Positions 7,313-16,754 are shown, counted from the stretch's first letter. The stretch: 64,000 nt of DNA from CADEGL01 sp050180485 (GCA_050180485.1 JBFXED010000004.1:1-64000); one strand, 5' to 3'. Numbers and translations are program-made. Notes: generated by a model from the sequence alone, not told the origin.

Positions 7313-9093
7313 TGAATATATTCAATGAATTTAAAGATCTTGTTGAAAAAGAACTGAAGGTTCTGATTCGCGCCGGAAAGCTGCCGGACGGCCTCGATTC
7401 CGCGCGCATCTCCGTCGAGCCGCCCCGCGACGCCGCCCATGGCGATCTTTCGACCAACGCGGCCATGGTCCTGGCCAAGCCGGCCGGCATGAAGCCACGC
7501 GATCTGGCGGCCCTCCTGGCCGAGCGGTTGAAAGGATTGGACGGCGTGACGGGTGTGGAGGTAGCGGGGCCGGGCTTCATCAACCTGCGGCTGCGCCCGG
7601 ACCTTTGGCATGCGCGGCTGACCGAAGTCCTGAAAGCGGGACGCAGCTATGGCGACTCGGCCTGGGGTCGGGGCAAACCGCCCATCAACGTGGAGTACGT
7701 CTCGGCCAATCCCACGGGCCCGCTCCATGTCGGCCACGCGCGCGGCGCGGTCGTCGGCGACGCGCTGGCCGCGCTGCTGGAAAAGGCCGGCCACACGGTG
7801 CTGCGCGAGTACTACATCAACGACGGCGGCGCCCAGGTCGACAAGTTGGCCTACTCGGTCCACGTCCGTTACCTGGAAGCGCTGGGCCAGACGATCGACG
7901 AGGCGCGCTTCAAAACGCTGTTTCCCGGCCAGGACTGGGAATACCGGGGCGACTATCTGAAGCCTGTGGGCGAGGCGCTGGCTAAAGCCCACGGCGACGC
8001 CTTCGTAGGCAAGCCGGCAGAAGCGTGGCTGCCGCAGTTCCGCATCGCCACCGTGAACGCCATGATGGACCTGATCCGCGAGGATCTGGCGGCACTCGGC
8101 ATCAAGCAGTCCGTCTTCACTTCCGAACGCGCGATCATCGACGCGGGCCGGGTGGATGAGGCCTTGGCCGATCTGGAGAAGAAGGGACACATCTATGTCG
8201 GCACGCTGGAGCCGCCGAAAGGCCAGTTGCCCGACGATTGGGAGCCGCGCCCGCAGACCCTGTTCCGCGCCACCCAATTCGGCGACGACGTCGACCGGCC
8301 ATTGAAGAAATCGGACGGCTCTTGGACGTACTTCGCCGCCGACATCGCCTACCATTTCGACAAGTTCCGCCGTGGCTATTCCGACCTGATCGACGTCTGG
8401 GGTGCTGACCACGGCGGCTACGTCAAACGCATGAAGGCCGCCGTTGCCGCCATCACGGACGGGAAGGGGGCGCTCGACGTCAAGCTGTGCCAGCTCGTGA
8501 ACCTGCTCGACAAAGGCCAGCCTGTCCGCATGTCGAAGCGCGCGGGCACCTTCGTCACGCTGCGCGAGGTCGTGGACGAGGTGGGCAAGGATGTCGTGCG
8601 CTTCATGATGCTGACACGCAAGAACGACGCCGCGCTCGACTTCGACCTGTCGAAGGTAACCGAACAGTCGTTGGACAATCCGGTCTTCTATGTTCAATAC
8701 GCCCATGCGCGCGCTTGTTCAGTCGCACGACAGGCGAAAGAGATCGATCCGTCACTCGATCTTGGCGACACGTCGCTGGCATCGGCGGAACTTGGTCGCT
8801 TGACCGATTCCGACGAGTTGGGTTTGATCAAGCTGATCGCGGGTTGGCCGCGACAAGTGGAGATGGCCGCGGAAGCGCACGAACCCCATCGTCTGGCGTT
8901 CTACCTGTCGGAACTCGCGGCCGCGTTCCACAGCCTCTGGTCGCGGGGCAACAAGGAGACCCAGCTTCGTTTCATCGTGCCGGGCGATGCGGCACTGACG
9001 CGCGCACGAATGGCCATGGTGCGGGGCGTGGCGGTGGTGATCGCATCCGGTCTTCAGGTCTTCGGCGTCGAGCCGGTCGAGGAGTTGCGCTGA
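7312..9093 (+). CDS. argS: Arginyl-tRNA synthetase
   Basis: The 593-residue class I aminoacyl-tRNA synthetase charges tRNA-Arg. The HIGH signature appears as HVGH at residues 139-142 within SANPTGPLHVGHARGAV, and the KMSKS-type loop appears as RMSKR near 406-410. The N-terminal Arg-tRNA-synthetase additional domain (residues 1-90) and the C-terminal DALR anticodon-binding domain are present. The start overlaps the dgt stop codon; the local sequence AATGAATATATTCAATG is unusually AT-rich, perhaps keeping the start region open. The stop overlaps the start of the SPOR gene as TGATG. Confidence 0.97.
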   Translation: MNIFNEFKDLVEKELKVLIRAGKLPDGLDSARISVEPPRDAAHGDLSTNAAMVLAKPAGMKPRDLAALLAERLKGLDGVTGVEVAGPGFINLRLRPDLWHARLTEVLKAGRSYGDSAWGRGKPPINVEYVSANPTGPLHVGHARGAVVGDALAALLEKAGHTVLREYYINDGGAQVDKLAYSVHVRYLEALGQTIDEARFKTLFPGQDWEYRGDYLKPVGEALAKAHGDAFVGKPAEAWLPQFRIATVNAMMDLIREDLAALGIKQSVFTSERAIIDAGRVDEALADLEKKGHIYVGTLEPPKGQLPDDWEPRPQTLFRATQFGDDVDRPLKKSDGSWTYFAADIAYHFDKFRRGYSDLIDVWGADHGGYVKRMKAAVAAITDGKGALDVKLCQLVNLLDKGQPVRMSKRAGTFVTLREVVDEVGKDVVRFMMLTRKNDAALDFDLSKVTEQSLDNPVFYVQYAHARACSVARQAKEIDPSLDLGDTSLASAELGRLTDSDELGLIKLIAGWPRQVEMAAEAHEPHRLAFYLSELAAAFHSLWSRGNKETQLRFIVPGDAALTRARMAMVRGVAVVIASGLQVFGVEPVEELR

Positions 9094-9989
9094 TGTCCGA
9101 CCCGTCGGATGACACTATCGAACTGCGGGCCGACCCGCGCGACGAACGCGTCGACGAATTGCCACGTGAACGCCGGCGCAAGCCTTGGGTCAAAGGTGCG
9201 ATCGCCGCCATCGTCCTGATCATCTTCGGCGCTGGCACCTGGTACGCCTATTCTATCGGCATGCGCACGGGCAGCGAAGGCGCCGCGCCCCTGATCCGCG
9301 CCGACCAGCGACCGAGCAAGGTGAGGCCCGACGATCCCGGTGGGATGAAGGTGCCGCACCAGGACAAGACGATCTTTGACCGGGTAAAGCCGGCCGACGA
9401 CAGCAAGAAGGTCGAGCAACTTCTGCCGCCGCCGGAAGAGCCCGTTGCGCGGCCCAAGAAGCAGCCACAGCAGGCCGCCGCGCCCGCGCCACCATCGGCC
9501 GCGCCGCCCACGCCAGCACCGGCGGCTGCACCAACACCGGCGCCCGAGGCCAAGGCACCTGCTGCCGACGCGAAGACGCCACCGCCCGAGCCTGCGCCAC
9601 CCACCGCGGCCCAACTGGCCGCGCCGCCGCCGCTGGCCACGGCGCCCACGCCCGCCCCCCAGGCCGCGCCGAAGCCAGCCGAAACACCCAAAACGGTCGC
9701 CGCGTCACCTGCGCCGACAGCCGCCGTGCCCGCCAAAAACGGGAGCTACAAGGTCCAGATCGCTTCCGTCCCATCCCAGGAGCTGGCCGAGAAGGAATGG
9801 GCGAAAGCAAAGGCCGCCAACTCCGATTTGTTGGGCGCGCTGACCATGTCGATCCAACGCGCGGACCTGGGCGCCAAGGGTATTTACTACCGCGTCCAAG
9901 CCGGCCCCTTGGCTGACGACGCTGCGGCCAAGACCCTGTGCAGCTCGCTGCAATCGCGCAAGATCGGGTGTCTCGTTGTCCGGCCGTGA
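9093..9989 (+). CDS. SPOR domain-containing inner-membrane protein
   Basis: The 298-residue protein is a bitopic membrane protein: a charged cytoplasmic N-terminus, one transmembrane helix at about residues 34-56 (WVKGAIAAIVLIIFGAGTW), a long Ala/Pro-rich linker (about 115-210), and a C-terminal SPOR domain (about 215-298, starting NGSYKVQIASVPS). SPOR domains bind denuded peptidoglycan at the division septum, so a septal role is likely. It overlaps argS by one base and nagZ by 14 bases. The argS-SPOR-nagZ order is conserved in alphaproteobacteria. Confidence 0.92.
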   Translation: MSDPSDDTIELRADPRDERVDELPRERRRKPWVKGAIAAIVLIIFGAGTWYAYSIGMRTGSEGAAPLIRADQRPSKVRPDDPGGMKVPHQDKTIFDRVKPADDSKKVEQLLPPPEEPVARPKKQPQQAAAPAPPSAAPPTPAPAAAPTPAPEAKAPAADAKTPPPEPAPPTAAQLAAPPPLATAPTPAPQAAPKPAETPKTVAASPAPTAAVPAKNGSYKVQIASVPSQELAEKEWAKAKAANSDLLGALTMSIQRADLGAKGIYYRVQAGPLADDAAAKTLCSSLQSRKIGCLVVRP

Positions 9990-11004
9990 GGCTGGGCCCC
10001 GCGCGGTCATCTTCGGCTGTGGCGGCCCGCGATTGACGGCTTCCGAAACCTCGTTCTTCCGCGAGACGGACCCGCTCGGCTTCATCCTCTTCGCGCGCAA
10101 CTGCATAGACCCCGACCAGATCCGCGCGCTGGTCGATTCGCTGCACGCGACGGTCGGGCGGGCCGACGCGCCCATTCTGATCGATCAGGAAGGCGGGCGA
10201 GTGATGCGCCTGCGCCCACCCCATTGGCCCGACCGCCCCGCCGCGGCGCGCTTCGCCGCCCTGGCGACACGAGACAAGGATGCTGCCATGCGCGCGGCCA
10301 AGCTCAACGCCCGCCTGATCGCCAACGACCTGCATGCGCTCGGCATCACGGTCGATTGCGCGCCCGTGCTCGACGTGCGTCGGCCCGAAACCCACGGCGT
10401 CATCGGCGATCGCGCCTATGGCGAGAACCCGAGACAGGTGGCCGCGCTCGGCCGCGCCGTCGCCGAAGGACTGCTCGAAGGGGGCGTGCTGCCGGTCGTG
10501 AAGCATGTGCCAGGCCACGGCCGGGCGCGCGCCGACAGCCATCTGGAACTGCCCACTGTCGAGGCGCCACGCGCGGAACTAGAAGCCAGCGATTTCGTGC
10601 CGTTCCGCGACCTAGCCGACATGCCATGGGCGATGACGGCGCATGTGCTTTATACCGCGCTCGACGCCAGGCATCCGGCCACTACCTCGCCGGACATCGT
10701 CGCCCAGGTGATCCGCGGCTGGATCGGCTTCGACGGCGTGCTCCTGTCCGACGATCTCAGCATGAAGGCGCTGGGCGGTTCGTTCGCGCAGCGGACGCGC
10801 TTGTCCCTGGAAGCCGGCTGTGACGTGGCACTCCACTGCAACGGCGACCGCGACGAGATGGAGCAGATCGCTGCCGCCTGCGCGGCATTGACCCCGGCGG
10901 CGCGGCGGCGCATCGCGGCGGGCGAGGCGAGGCGGGGACGGCCCGCGCCGTTCGACGCATGCAAAGCCGCCGCCGCGCTTGACGCGCTTCTCGCCAACGC
11001 CTAA
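9976..11004 (+). CDS. nagZ: Beta-N-acetylhexosaminidase (glycoside hydrolase family 3)
   Basis: The 342-residue enzyme removes N-acetylglucosamine from anhydro-muropeptides during cell-wall recycling in the cytoplasm. The GH3 signature KHVPGHG lies at residues 176-182, with the following R-A-D-S-H segment forming the catalytic His/Asp loop. The catalytic nucleophile is the first Asp of LLSDDLSMKAL (about D259). Length is typical. The only suitable in-frame start is TTG at 9976, giving MSGREAGPRAVIFGC and a 14-base overlap with the SPOR gene. Confidence 0.93.
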   Translation: MSGREAGPRAVIFGCGGPRLTASETSFFRETDPLGFILFARNCIDPDQIRALVDSLHATVGRADAPILIDQEGGRVMRLRPPHWPDRPAAARFAALATRDKDAAMRAAKLNARLIANDLHALGITVDCAPVLDVRRPETHGVIGDRAYGENPRQVAALGRAVAEGLLEGGVLPVVKHVPGHGRARADSHLELPTVEAPRAELEASDFVPFRDLADMPWAMTAHVLYTALDARHPATTSPDIVAQVIRGWIGFDGVLLSDDLSMKALGGSFAQRTRLSLEAGCDVALHCNGDRDEMEQIAAACAALTPAARRRIAAGEARRGRPAPFDACKAAAALDALLANA

Positions 11005-11016
11005 GCGAAGGTCACC

Positions 11017-11703
11017 TTGGACACCGCAAACATCCTCTACACCGCCTCGATCTGGATCTTGCCGGCCGTGTTCGCCATCACGCTGCACGAGGCCGCGCAC
11101 GGCTTTGTCGCATGGCGCCTCGGCGACGACACGGCGTACCGCCAGGGCCGCGTCACCTTCAATCCGCTGCGCCATATCGATCCGGTCGGCACGATCCTGG
11201 TGCCTGCGCTCCTACTCCTGTCGGGCGTGCGCTTTCTGTTCGGCTGGGCCAAGCCCGTGCCGGTCAATTTCTCGCGCCTCAATCACCCCAAGCGCGACAT
11301 GATCTGGGTCGCGGCGGCGGGGCCGGGCATCAACTTGGCGTTGGCCTTCTTCTCGGCGCTGGCGCTTCACGGCAGCGCGCTTTTACCGGACACGATCGGC
11401 CAATGGGCCGACGCCAATCTGGTTAATTCGGTCCAGCTCAACGTCATGCTGGCCGTCTTCAACATGCTGCCGATCCCGCCCTTGGATGGCGGGCGGGTCC
11501 TCGTGGGCATTCTGCCGCGCCCCTTGGCCCGGCCGCTGGCCGGGCTGGAGCGTATCGGACTGTTTATTATCCTCGGCGGGCTGTTTATTCTGCCTTGGCT
11601 CGGGCAATACCTCGGGCTGGACCTTAATTTCTTCGACTGGCTCGTGGGCGAACCGGCAACCTTCCTGCTGCGACTCATCGTCGGTTTGACAGGCCTCGAG
11701 TAG
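11017..11703 (+). CDS. Site-2 protease family membrane metalloprotease (M50)
   Basis: The 228-residue polytopic membrane protein has the zinc-protease motif HEAAH (H24, E25, H28) in its first helix region. The second metal-binding motif, NMLPIPPLDGG, starts near residue 149. Both are hallmarks of intramembrane site-2 proteases of the compact M50 group without a PDZ domain. Substrate is unknown; family members cleave membrane-anchored regulators. The start is TTG, supported by GAAGG upstream. It is inserted between nagZ and scpA, and the nine bases before scpA suggest co-transcription. Confidence 0.9.
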   Translation: MDTANILYTASIWILPAVFAITLHEAAHGFVAWRLGDDTAYRQGRVTFNPLRHIDPVGTILVPALLLLSGVRFLFGWAKPVPVNFSRLNHPKRDMIWVAAAGPGINLALAFFSALALHGSALLPDTIGQWADANLVNSVQLNVMLAVFNMLPIPPLDGGRVLVGILPRPLARPLAGLERIGLFIILGGLFILPWLGQYLGLDLNFFDWLVGEPATFLLRLIVGLTGLE

Positions 11704-11712
11704 CGAGTTCGG

Positions 11713-12513
11713 ATGAACATAGAGCCCCCGTTCGAGGAGGCCCCGAAAGGCGATGGGGCCGTCGACAGCCAACTCGTCGTCAGCCTGGAAGGCTACGAAG
11801 GGCCGCTCGACGTGCTGCTCGATCTGGCGCGCGACCAGAAGGTCGACCTGGCGCAGATTTCGATCCTGCATCTCGCCGAGCAGTATCTCGTCTTTGTCGC
11901 CAAGGCGCGCAAGCTGCGGCTGGAACTGGCTGCCGATTATCTGGTCATGGCCGCCTGGCTCGCGTTCCTGAAATCCAAGCTGTTGCTGCCGCAGACCCCG
12001 GAAGAAGCCGAGGCCGCGCCGAGCGGCGAAGCGATGGCCGAGGCGCTCCGGTTCCAACTTCAGCGCTTGGAAGCCATGCGCGAATCCGGCCAGCGGCTGA
12101 TGGGCCGCCCGCAACTGGGCGTCGACGTGTTCGCGCGCGGCGCGCCCGAAGGCATCACTGTCATCGCGCATCGCCCTTACGAGGTTTCGCTCTACGAGCT
12201 TCTCAGCGCCTATGGCGACCAGCGACGGCGCAAAGAGAAGCAGACGCTGCACATCTTACCGACGCTGGAGCTTTTCTCCATGGACGACGCCATGGAACGG
12301 CTGTCCGGCATGATCGGCCAGGCCGCTGACTGGCGTACGCTCAACAGCTTTCTGCCGCCAGGCTTGAAGGGCGGGTTGATGACCCGCTCGGCTTTGGCCG
12401 CCACCTTCGCCGCTAGCTTGGAACTCGCGCGCGTGCGTGCGATCCAGCTGCGGCAGACTGAAACATTTGGCCCCATCTACCTGCGCAAGACGCAGGCGCA
12501 AGAACAAGAATGA
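11713..12513 (+). CDS. scpA: Segregation and condensation protein A
   Basis: The 266-residue kleisin subunit of the SMC-ScpAB condensin acts in chromosome organisation and segregation. The N-terminal SMC-head-binding part includes LEGYEGPLDVLLDLARDQKVDLAQISI, the signature start of ScpA. The C-terminal winged-helix segment (LARVRAIQLRQTETFGPIYL) is complete. Its last four bases overlap the scpB start (ATGA), so the partners are translationally coupled. Confidence 0.95.
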   Translation: MNIEPPFEEAPKGDGAVDSQLVVSLEGYEGPLDVLLDLARDQKVDLAQISILHLAEQYLVFVAKARKLRLELAADYLVMAAWLAFLKSKLLLPQTPEEAEAAPSGEAMAEALRFQLQRLEAMRESGQRLMGRPQLGVDVFARGAPEGITVIAHRPYEVSLYELLSAYGDQRRRKEKQTLHILPTLELFSMDDAMERLSGMIGQAADWRTLNSFLPPGLKGGLMTRSALAATFAASLELARVRAIQLRQTETFGPIYLRKTQAQEQE

Positions 12514-13187
12514 CCGAGCACACCGAACATCTCCGTATCCTCGAAGCCGTCCTCTTCGCGGCCACCGAGCCACTCGACGACGCCTCCATCAAGGCGCGTA
12601 TGCCCGAGGATGCCGACCTGCAGGCATTGTTGATCGAACTGCAGGAGCAATACGCTCCGCGCGGCGTCAACCTGGTGCGCGTCAACGACCGCTGGATGCT
12701 GCGCACCGCGACCGACCTGGCGCAGTATCTGCGCACCGAGGTCACGCTGCCGCGCAAGCTGTCGCGCGCCGGTATCGAGACCCTGGCGATCATCGCGTAT
12801 CACCAGCCCATCACGCGCGCCGAGATCGAAGACATCCGCGGCGTGACGGTCAGCAAGGGCACGGTCGACACACTGCTGGAAGCCGGCTGGATCCGGCCCG
12901 GCAAGCGGCGCGAGACGCCCGGCCAGCCGCTCACCTGGCTGACCAGCGGCGACTTCCTAGTCCATTTCGGCCTCGAAAGCCTGGAGGCCTTGCCCGGCAT
13001 CGAGGAATTGAAGGCCGCGGGCCTGCTCGACAAGCGTCCCGCCCTGGCCGCCGTCGGTGGCCAACCCTCGCGCGATGGCGAGGATACGGGCGAGAACCGT
13101 CCGGTTCTGCCGGACGAGACGGAAGGGGACATGGTGCCGGAAGACGAAGAGGGCGCTGATGATCCCCGGGAAGCCGTGCGCGACTGA
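12510..13187 (+). CDS. scpB: Segregation and condensation protein B
   Basis: The 225-residue protein has two winged-helix domains that dimerise and bind the ScpA kleisin in bacterial condensin. The motif LSRAGIETLAIIAYHQPITRAEIEDIRGV (about residues 82-110) is diagnostic. The C-terminal 40 residues (after about 185) are an acidic, probably disordered tail, as in many alphaproteobacterial ScpB proteins. It follows scpA with a four-base overlap. Confidence 0.95.
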   Translation: MTEHTEHLRILEAVLFAATEPLDDASIKARMPEDADLQALLIELQEQYAPRGVNLVRVNDRWMLRTATDLAQYLRTEVTLPRKLSRAGIETLAIIAYHQPITRAEIEDIRGVTVSKGTVDTLLEAGWIRPGKRRETPGQPLTWLTSGDFLVHFGLESLEALPGIEELKAAGLLDKRPALAAVGGQPSRDGEDTGENRPVLPDETEGDMVPEDEEGADDPREAVRD

Positions 13188-13229
13188 CGGCTCGAAGCCG
13201 TTTCCCGATCACTCGTTGATGGACGGCGC

Positions 13230-14900
13230 ATGACCGCGACGGCCACGCTTCCTTCCGCACGCCGTTTGCGCATCGATGGCTGGGCGCTGCTGGCCTGCGC
13301 CGTCGCGATCCCTGTCACGCTGCCCGTGCTGGTCGTGCTGAGCCATGTCTTTGCGCCTTTCGGCGAGGTTTGGGAACACCTGGCCTCGACCGTTCTGCCG
13401 CGCTATGTCGCGAACACGGTCTGGCTGATGCTGGGCGTCGGGGTCGGCGTGCTGACGATTGGCGTCTCGACGGCTTGGCTCGTCACCATGTGCCGCTTTC
13501 CCGGCCGCCGATTCTTCGAGTGGGCGCTTCTCTTGCCGATCGCCATGCCGGCCTACGTCATCGCCTATACCTACACCGGTCTTCTCGACGTGCCGGGACC
13601 GGTGCAGACATGGCTGCGCGCGACGTTCCACCTGACGCATCAGGATTACTGGTTTCCGCCGATCCGCTCGCTGGGCGGTGCGATCGCCATGCTCACGCTC
13701 GTGCTCTATCCCTACGTCTATCTTCTCGCGCGCGCAGCCTTCCTCAACCAGTCCGTCGCCGCGCTGGAGGTCAGCCGCACGCTGGGACGGGGGGCATGGC
13801 ACAGTTTCCTGCATGTCGCCCTGCCCCTCGCGCGACCGGGCATCGCGGCCGGGTTGGCGCTGGTGCTGATGGAAGTGCTCAACGATTTCGGCACGGTGCA
13901 ATTTTTCGCGGTCGACACGTTCTCGACCGGCATCTATCGCACCTGGTTGGCGCTCGGCTCACCGACCGCGGCAGCGCAACTGTCGGCCATCCTGATGCTG
14001 TTCATCTTCGCCGTGCTGGCGCTGGAACGCTGGTCGCGCGGCACGGCGCGTTTCCATCACGGCCCGACGCGATACCAACGCCTGCCCAGCTATCCGCTTA
14101 CAGGCGCGCGCCGCGCAGGCGCGGTTTTGGCCTGCGCGCTGCCGCCCGCGATCGGTTTCGGTATTCCCGTCAGTGCTTTGCTGAAGTGGACCGTCGAAGG
14201 TCCCAGCGGCTTCGCGGATGCGCGCTTCCTGCGCTTCGCCGGCAATAGCCTGGTGCTGGCGACCGTCGCGGCCGCGTTGGTGGTCGCGCTGGCGCTGGCC
14301 GTGGCCTATGGGCTGCGCCTCCGGCCGAGCCGTTTCGGCGTCTTCGCCGCGCGGCTGGCCAGCACGGGCTATGCCGTACCGGGATCGGTGGTGGCGGTCG
14401 GCGTCCTGCTGCCGTTCGGCTGGTTCGACAACGCGCTCGATGCCTGGACGCGGGCCAATCTCGGTGTCTCAACCGGCCTCTTGCTCAGCGGCACGATCGC
14501 GGCCGTGATCTTCGCCTATCTGGTGCGCTTCTTCGCCGTGGCCTTCAACAGCGTGGAAGCCGGTTTCGCCAAGGTGACAGGCAACATGGAGGCCGCCGCG
14601 CGCATGTTAGGGCGCGGGCCTTTGTCCACGCTCGCGCGCGTGCATCTGCCCCTGATCTGGAGCAGCGTGCTGACCGCCTCCATGCTGGTGTTCGTCGACG
14701 TGATGAAGGAGTTGCCGGCCACGCTGATGATCCGCCCGTTCAATTTCGACACGTTGGCGATCCGCGTCTATGAATTGGTCGGTGACGAGCAGCTTCGCGC
14801 GGCATCGGCGCCCGCGCTGATGATCGTCTTGGTCGGGCTCATGCCCGTCATCGTACTGTCCCGCGGCATCGCGCGGTCGAGGCCCGGCCATGACGTCTAA
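13230..14900 (+). CDS. Fe(III)-type ABC transporter permease (fused two-domain, FbpB/SfuB-like)
   Basis: The 556-residue inner-membrane protein carries two binding-protein-dependent permease domains in one chain, about 12 membrane helices. The two ATPase-contact (EAA) loops are visible as EVSRTLGRGAWHSFLHVALPLARPGI (about residues 181-206) and AAARMLGRGPLSTLARVHLPL (about 455-475). Fused permeases of this layout usually import ferric iron or, less often, thiamine or polyamines. The next gene, overlapping by 11 bases, encodes the ATPase. No periplasmic binding-protein gene lies nearby, so substrate assignment is inference. The pair interrupts the usual scpB-tatA neighbourhood. Confidence 0.9.
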   Translation: MTATATLPSARRLRIDGWALLACAVAIPVTLPVLVVLSHVFAPFGEVWEHLASTVLPRYVANTVWLMLGVGVGVLTIGVSTAWLVTMCRFPGRRFFEWALLLPIAMPAYVIAYTYTGLLDVPGPVQTWLRATFHLTHQDYWFPPIRSLGGAIAMLTLVLYPYVYLLARAAFLNQSVAALEVSRTLGRGAWHSFLHVALPLARPGIAAGLALVLMEVLNDFGTVQFFAVDTFSTGIYRTWLALGSPTAAAQLSAILMLFIFAVLALERWSRGTARFHHGPTRYQRLPSYPLTGARRAGAVLACALPPAIGFGIPVSALLKWTVEGPSGFADARFLRFAGNSLVLATVAAALVVALALAVAYGLRLRPSRFGVFAARLASTGYAVPGSVVAVGVLLPFGWFDNALDAWTRANLGVSTGLLLSGTIAAVIFAYLVRFFAVAFNSVEAGFAKVTGNMEAAARMLGRGPLSTLARVHLPLIWSSVLTASMLVFVDVMKELPATLMIRPFNFDTLAIRVYELVGDEQLRAASAPALMIVLVGLMPVIVLSRGIARSRPGHDV

Positions 14901-15969
14901 ACCCGCGCTGTCTTTCGAGCATGTCAGCCACACCTACGACCGCGTGCGGGCGGTGGAAGACGTCTCCTTCGCCATCGACGCGGGCGAGGTCTTGTGCCTT
15001 GTCGGGCCATCGGGTTGCGGCAAGTCCACGTTGCTGCGATTGGCCGCAGGGCTGGAGACACTCCAGCAAGGTCACGTGCATATCGCGGGCGAATTGGCCG
15101 CATGCGGGGGCGGGGGCGCCAACGTGCCGCCAGAGTTGCGCGGCATCGGCATGGTGTTCCAGGATTTCGCCCTGTTCCCGCATCTGTCCGTGGCCGCAAA
15201 CGTGGCGTTCGGCCTGCACACATTGGCGCCATCCGCACGCCACACGCGCGTCCTTGAGACGCTGGCGAAGTTCCACGTCGACGATCTGGCCGGCGCCTAT
15301 CCGCATATGCTCTCGGGCGGTCAACAGCAGCGCGTGGCGCTGGCCCGCGCACTGGCGCCGAAACCGCGCGTGATGCTGCTCGACGAGCCGTTCTCTGGTC
15401 TCGATTCGCGCCTCAAGGACCATATCCGCGACGAAACGCTGCACGTACTGAAGGAAAGCGGCGCGGCGACATTGTTGGTCACCCACGATCCGGAAGAGGC
15501 CATGTTCATGGCCGACCGGATTGCGCTGATGCGCGACGGGCATGTGGAGCAGATCGGCCGACCGGTGGAGCTCTACTTCCATCCGGTCAGTTCCTTCGCG
15601 ACGACCTTCTTCTCGGACGTCAATCGCCTGACCGGGACGGTCACGGGCGGCCGCGTCATGACACCGTTCGGCATGCTCGATGCGGGACGGTTCCCAGAGG
15701 GTACCGCGGTCGAGATTCTGATCCGCCCCGAGGCACTCCATCTGGCCTGGGCGCCTGATGCGCAGCCCGGTAAGGCAAAGGCACAGGTCACGGCCGCCCG
15801 GCTGCTCGGTCGCAGCACGCTCCTTCATCTCAACATGGACGGAGGCGGGGGCAGGGCATTGCACCTGCATAGCCGCGTGCCCAAACACGTGGCCTTCGCC
15901 GAGGGCGACGCCGTGGAAGTGTCCCTCGATATCAGCCAAGCCTTTGTATTTCCTGCCTCGACAACCTAA
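14890..15969 (+). CDS. ABC transporter ATP-binding protein (FbpC-like)
   Basis: The 359-residue importer ATPase energises the adjacent permease. It shows Walker A GPSGCGKST at residues 39-47, Q-loop GMVFQDFALFPHL, signature LSGGQQQRV near 141-149, Walker B VMLLDEPFSGLD and the switch histidine in LVTHD. The C-terminal 110 residues form a TOBE-type regulatory domain, as in iron, sugar and sulfate importers. An 11-base overlap with the permease supports translational coupling. Ferric iron is the likeliest substrate by similarity of both subunits, but molybdate- or thiosulfate-like substrates are not excluded. Confidence 0.9.
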   Translation: MTSKPALSFEHVSHTYDRVRAVEDVSFAIDAGEVLCLVGPSGCGKSTLLRLAAGLETLQQGHVHIAGELAACGGGGANVPPELRGIGMVFQDFALFPHLSVAANVAFGLHTLAPSARHTRVLETLAKFHVDDLAGAYPHMLSGGQQQRVALARALAPKPRVMLLDEPFSGLDSRLKDHIRDETLHVLKESGAATLLVTHDPEEAMFMADRIALMRDGHVEQIGRPVELYFHPVSSFATTFFSDVNRLTGTVTGGRVMTPFGMLDAGRFPEGTAVEILIRPEALHLAWAPDAQPGKAKAQVTAARLLGRSTLLHLNMDGGGGRALHLHSRVPKHVAFAEGDAVEVSLDISQAFVFPASTT

Positions 15970-16064
15970 ATTCAGGAGGAGGCGCTCGTTGCCCCCCATG
16001 GTGTCTTCTGCCATGATCCGGCCGCGCGGCGCGTTTCTTCTGCAGTTTTAGTGGAGTACCTCGC

Positions 16065-16313
16065 ATGGGGTTCAACAGCATCTGGCATTGGCTCATCGTC
16101 CTGGCCATCGTGCTCATCCTGTTCGGCGGCGGCGGCAAGCTCTCGAAGATGATGGGCGACCTCGGCAAAGGCATTAAGAACTTCAAGAAGGGCGTGAGCA
16201 CCGACGAAGGCCAGTCCTCCGACGCGACCGCAGCGCCGCAGCAGCCGTCCATCAGCGCGAACGCCAGCTCCACCGAGCAGCCGGTCCGCAAGGACGACGC
16301 GGTCAAGACCTGA
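16065..16313 (+). CDS. tatA: Sec-independent protein translocase subunit TatA
   Basis: The 82-residue protein forms the pore-building element of the twin-arginine translocase. It has a single N-terminal membrane helix (about residues 6-21), a glycine-rich hinge (FGGGGKL), an amphipathic helix (SKMMGDLGKGIKNFKKGV) and a short disordered tail, all typical. The ribosome site GTGGAG precedes the ATG. It heads tatABC. The DUF1513 protein at 38050-39141, which carries a twin-arginine signal, is a predicted client. Confidence 0.95.
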   Translation: MGFNSIWHWLIVLAIVLILFGGGGKLSKMMGDLGKGIKNFKKGVSTDEGQSSDATAAPQQPSISANASSTEQPVRKDDAVKT

Positions 16314-16360
16314 GCGAACGGCCGCGACCGCGCTGGCGCGGCGCGGCGCGATAGGCCGCC

Positions 16361-16738
16361 ATGCTCGACATCGCCTGGTCCGAATTGCTGGTCATCGGGG
16401 TGATCGCCCTGATCGTCCTCGGCCCCAAGGACTTGCCCAAGGCCCTCAAGCTGTTCACCTACTGGACGCGCAAGGCGCGCGGCATGGTGCGCGATTTCCA
16501 GGGCCATGTGGACGAGATGGTGCGCCAAGCGGAACTGGACGAAGTGAAACGCGAACTGGAGAAGGCCACCAATCCAGACCTGGTCGCGCGCACGATCGAT
16601 CCTTCCGGCACGGTCGAGAACGCCCTCAAGGTCGAAGCCCCTCCGGCACCTGCCGCGCTGCCGCCCGCCGCGGCGCCCGCGACTGAAACCACCGCAACCT
16701 CCGCGACGCCGCAAGGCGAAACGCCAGCACGCACCTGA
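16361..16738 (+). CDS. tatB: Sec-independent protein translocase subunit TatB
   Basis: The 125-residue TatB works with TatC as the receptor for twin-arginine signal peptides. The membrane helix (MLDIAWSELLVIGVIALIVL) carries the conserved Glu at position 8, followed by the GP hinge and a long amphipathic helix with DFQGHVDEMVRQAELDEVKRE. The C-terminal tail is Ala/Pro-rich. It lies 47 bases after tatA and 16 before tatC. Confidence 0.94.
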   Translation: MLDIAWSELLVIGVIALIVLGPKDLPKALKLFTYWTRKARGMVRDFQGHVDEMVRQAELDEVKRELEKATNPDLVARTIDPSGTVENALKVEAPPAPAALPPAAAPATETTATSATPQGETPART

Positions 16739-16754
16739 CGAGGCGGACGGGGCA

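Noticed and set aside
7240..8706. Long open frame (488 codons) on the minus strand opposite argS
   Set aside because: It is antisense to a complete, motif-bearing arginyl-tRNA synthetase; high GC produces such frames and no domain is visible in it.
9430..9720. Proline/alanine codon repeats in the SPOR gene and similar tracts in nlpD
   Set aside because: They encode disordered linkers and are imperfect; not a DNA repeat element or CRISPR array.
13187..13201. Small hairpin between scpB and the iron-type permease
   Set aside because: Six-bp stem with a three-base loop, followed by only two or three T residues; too weak to call a terminator.
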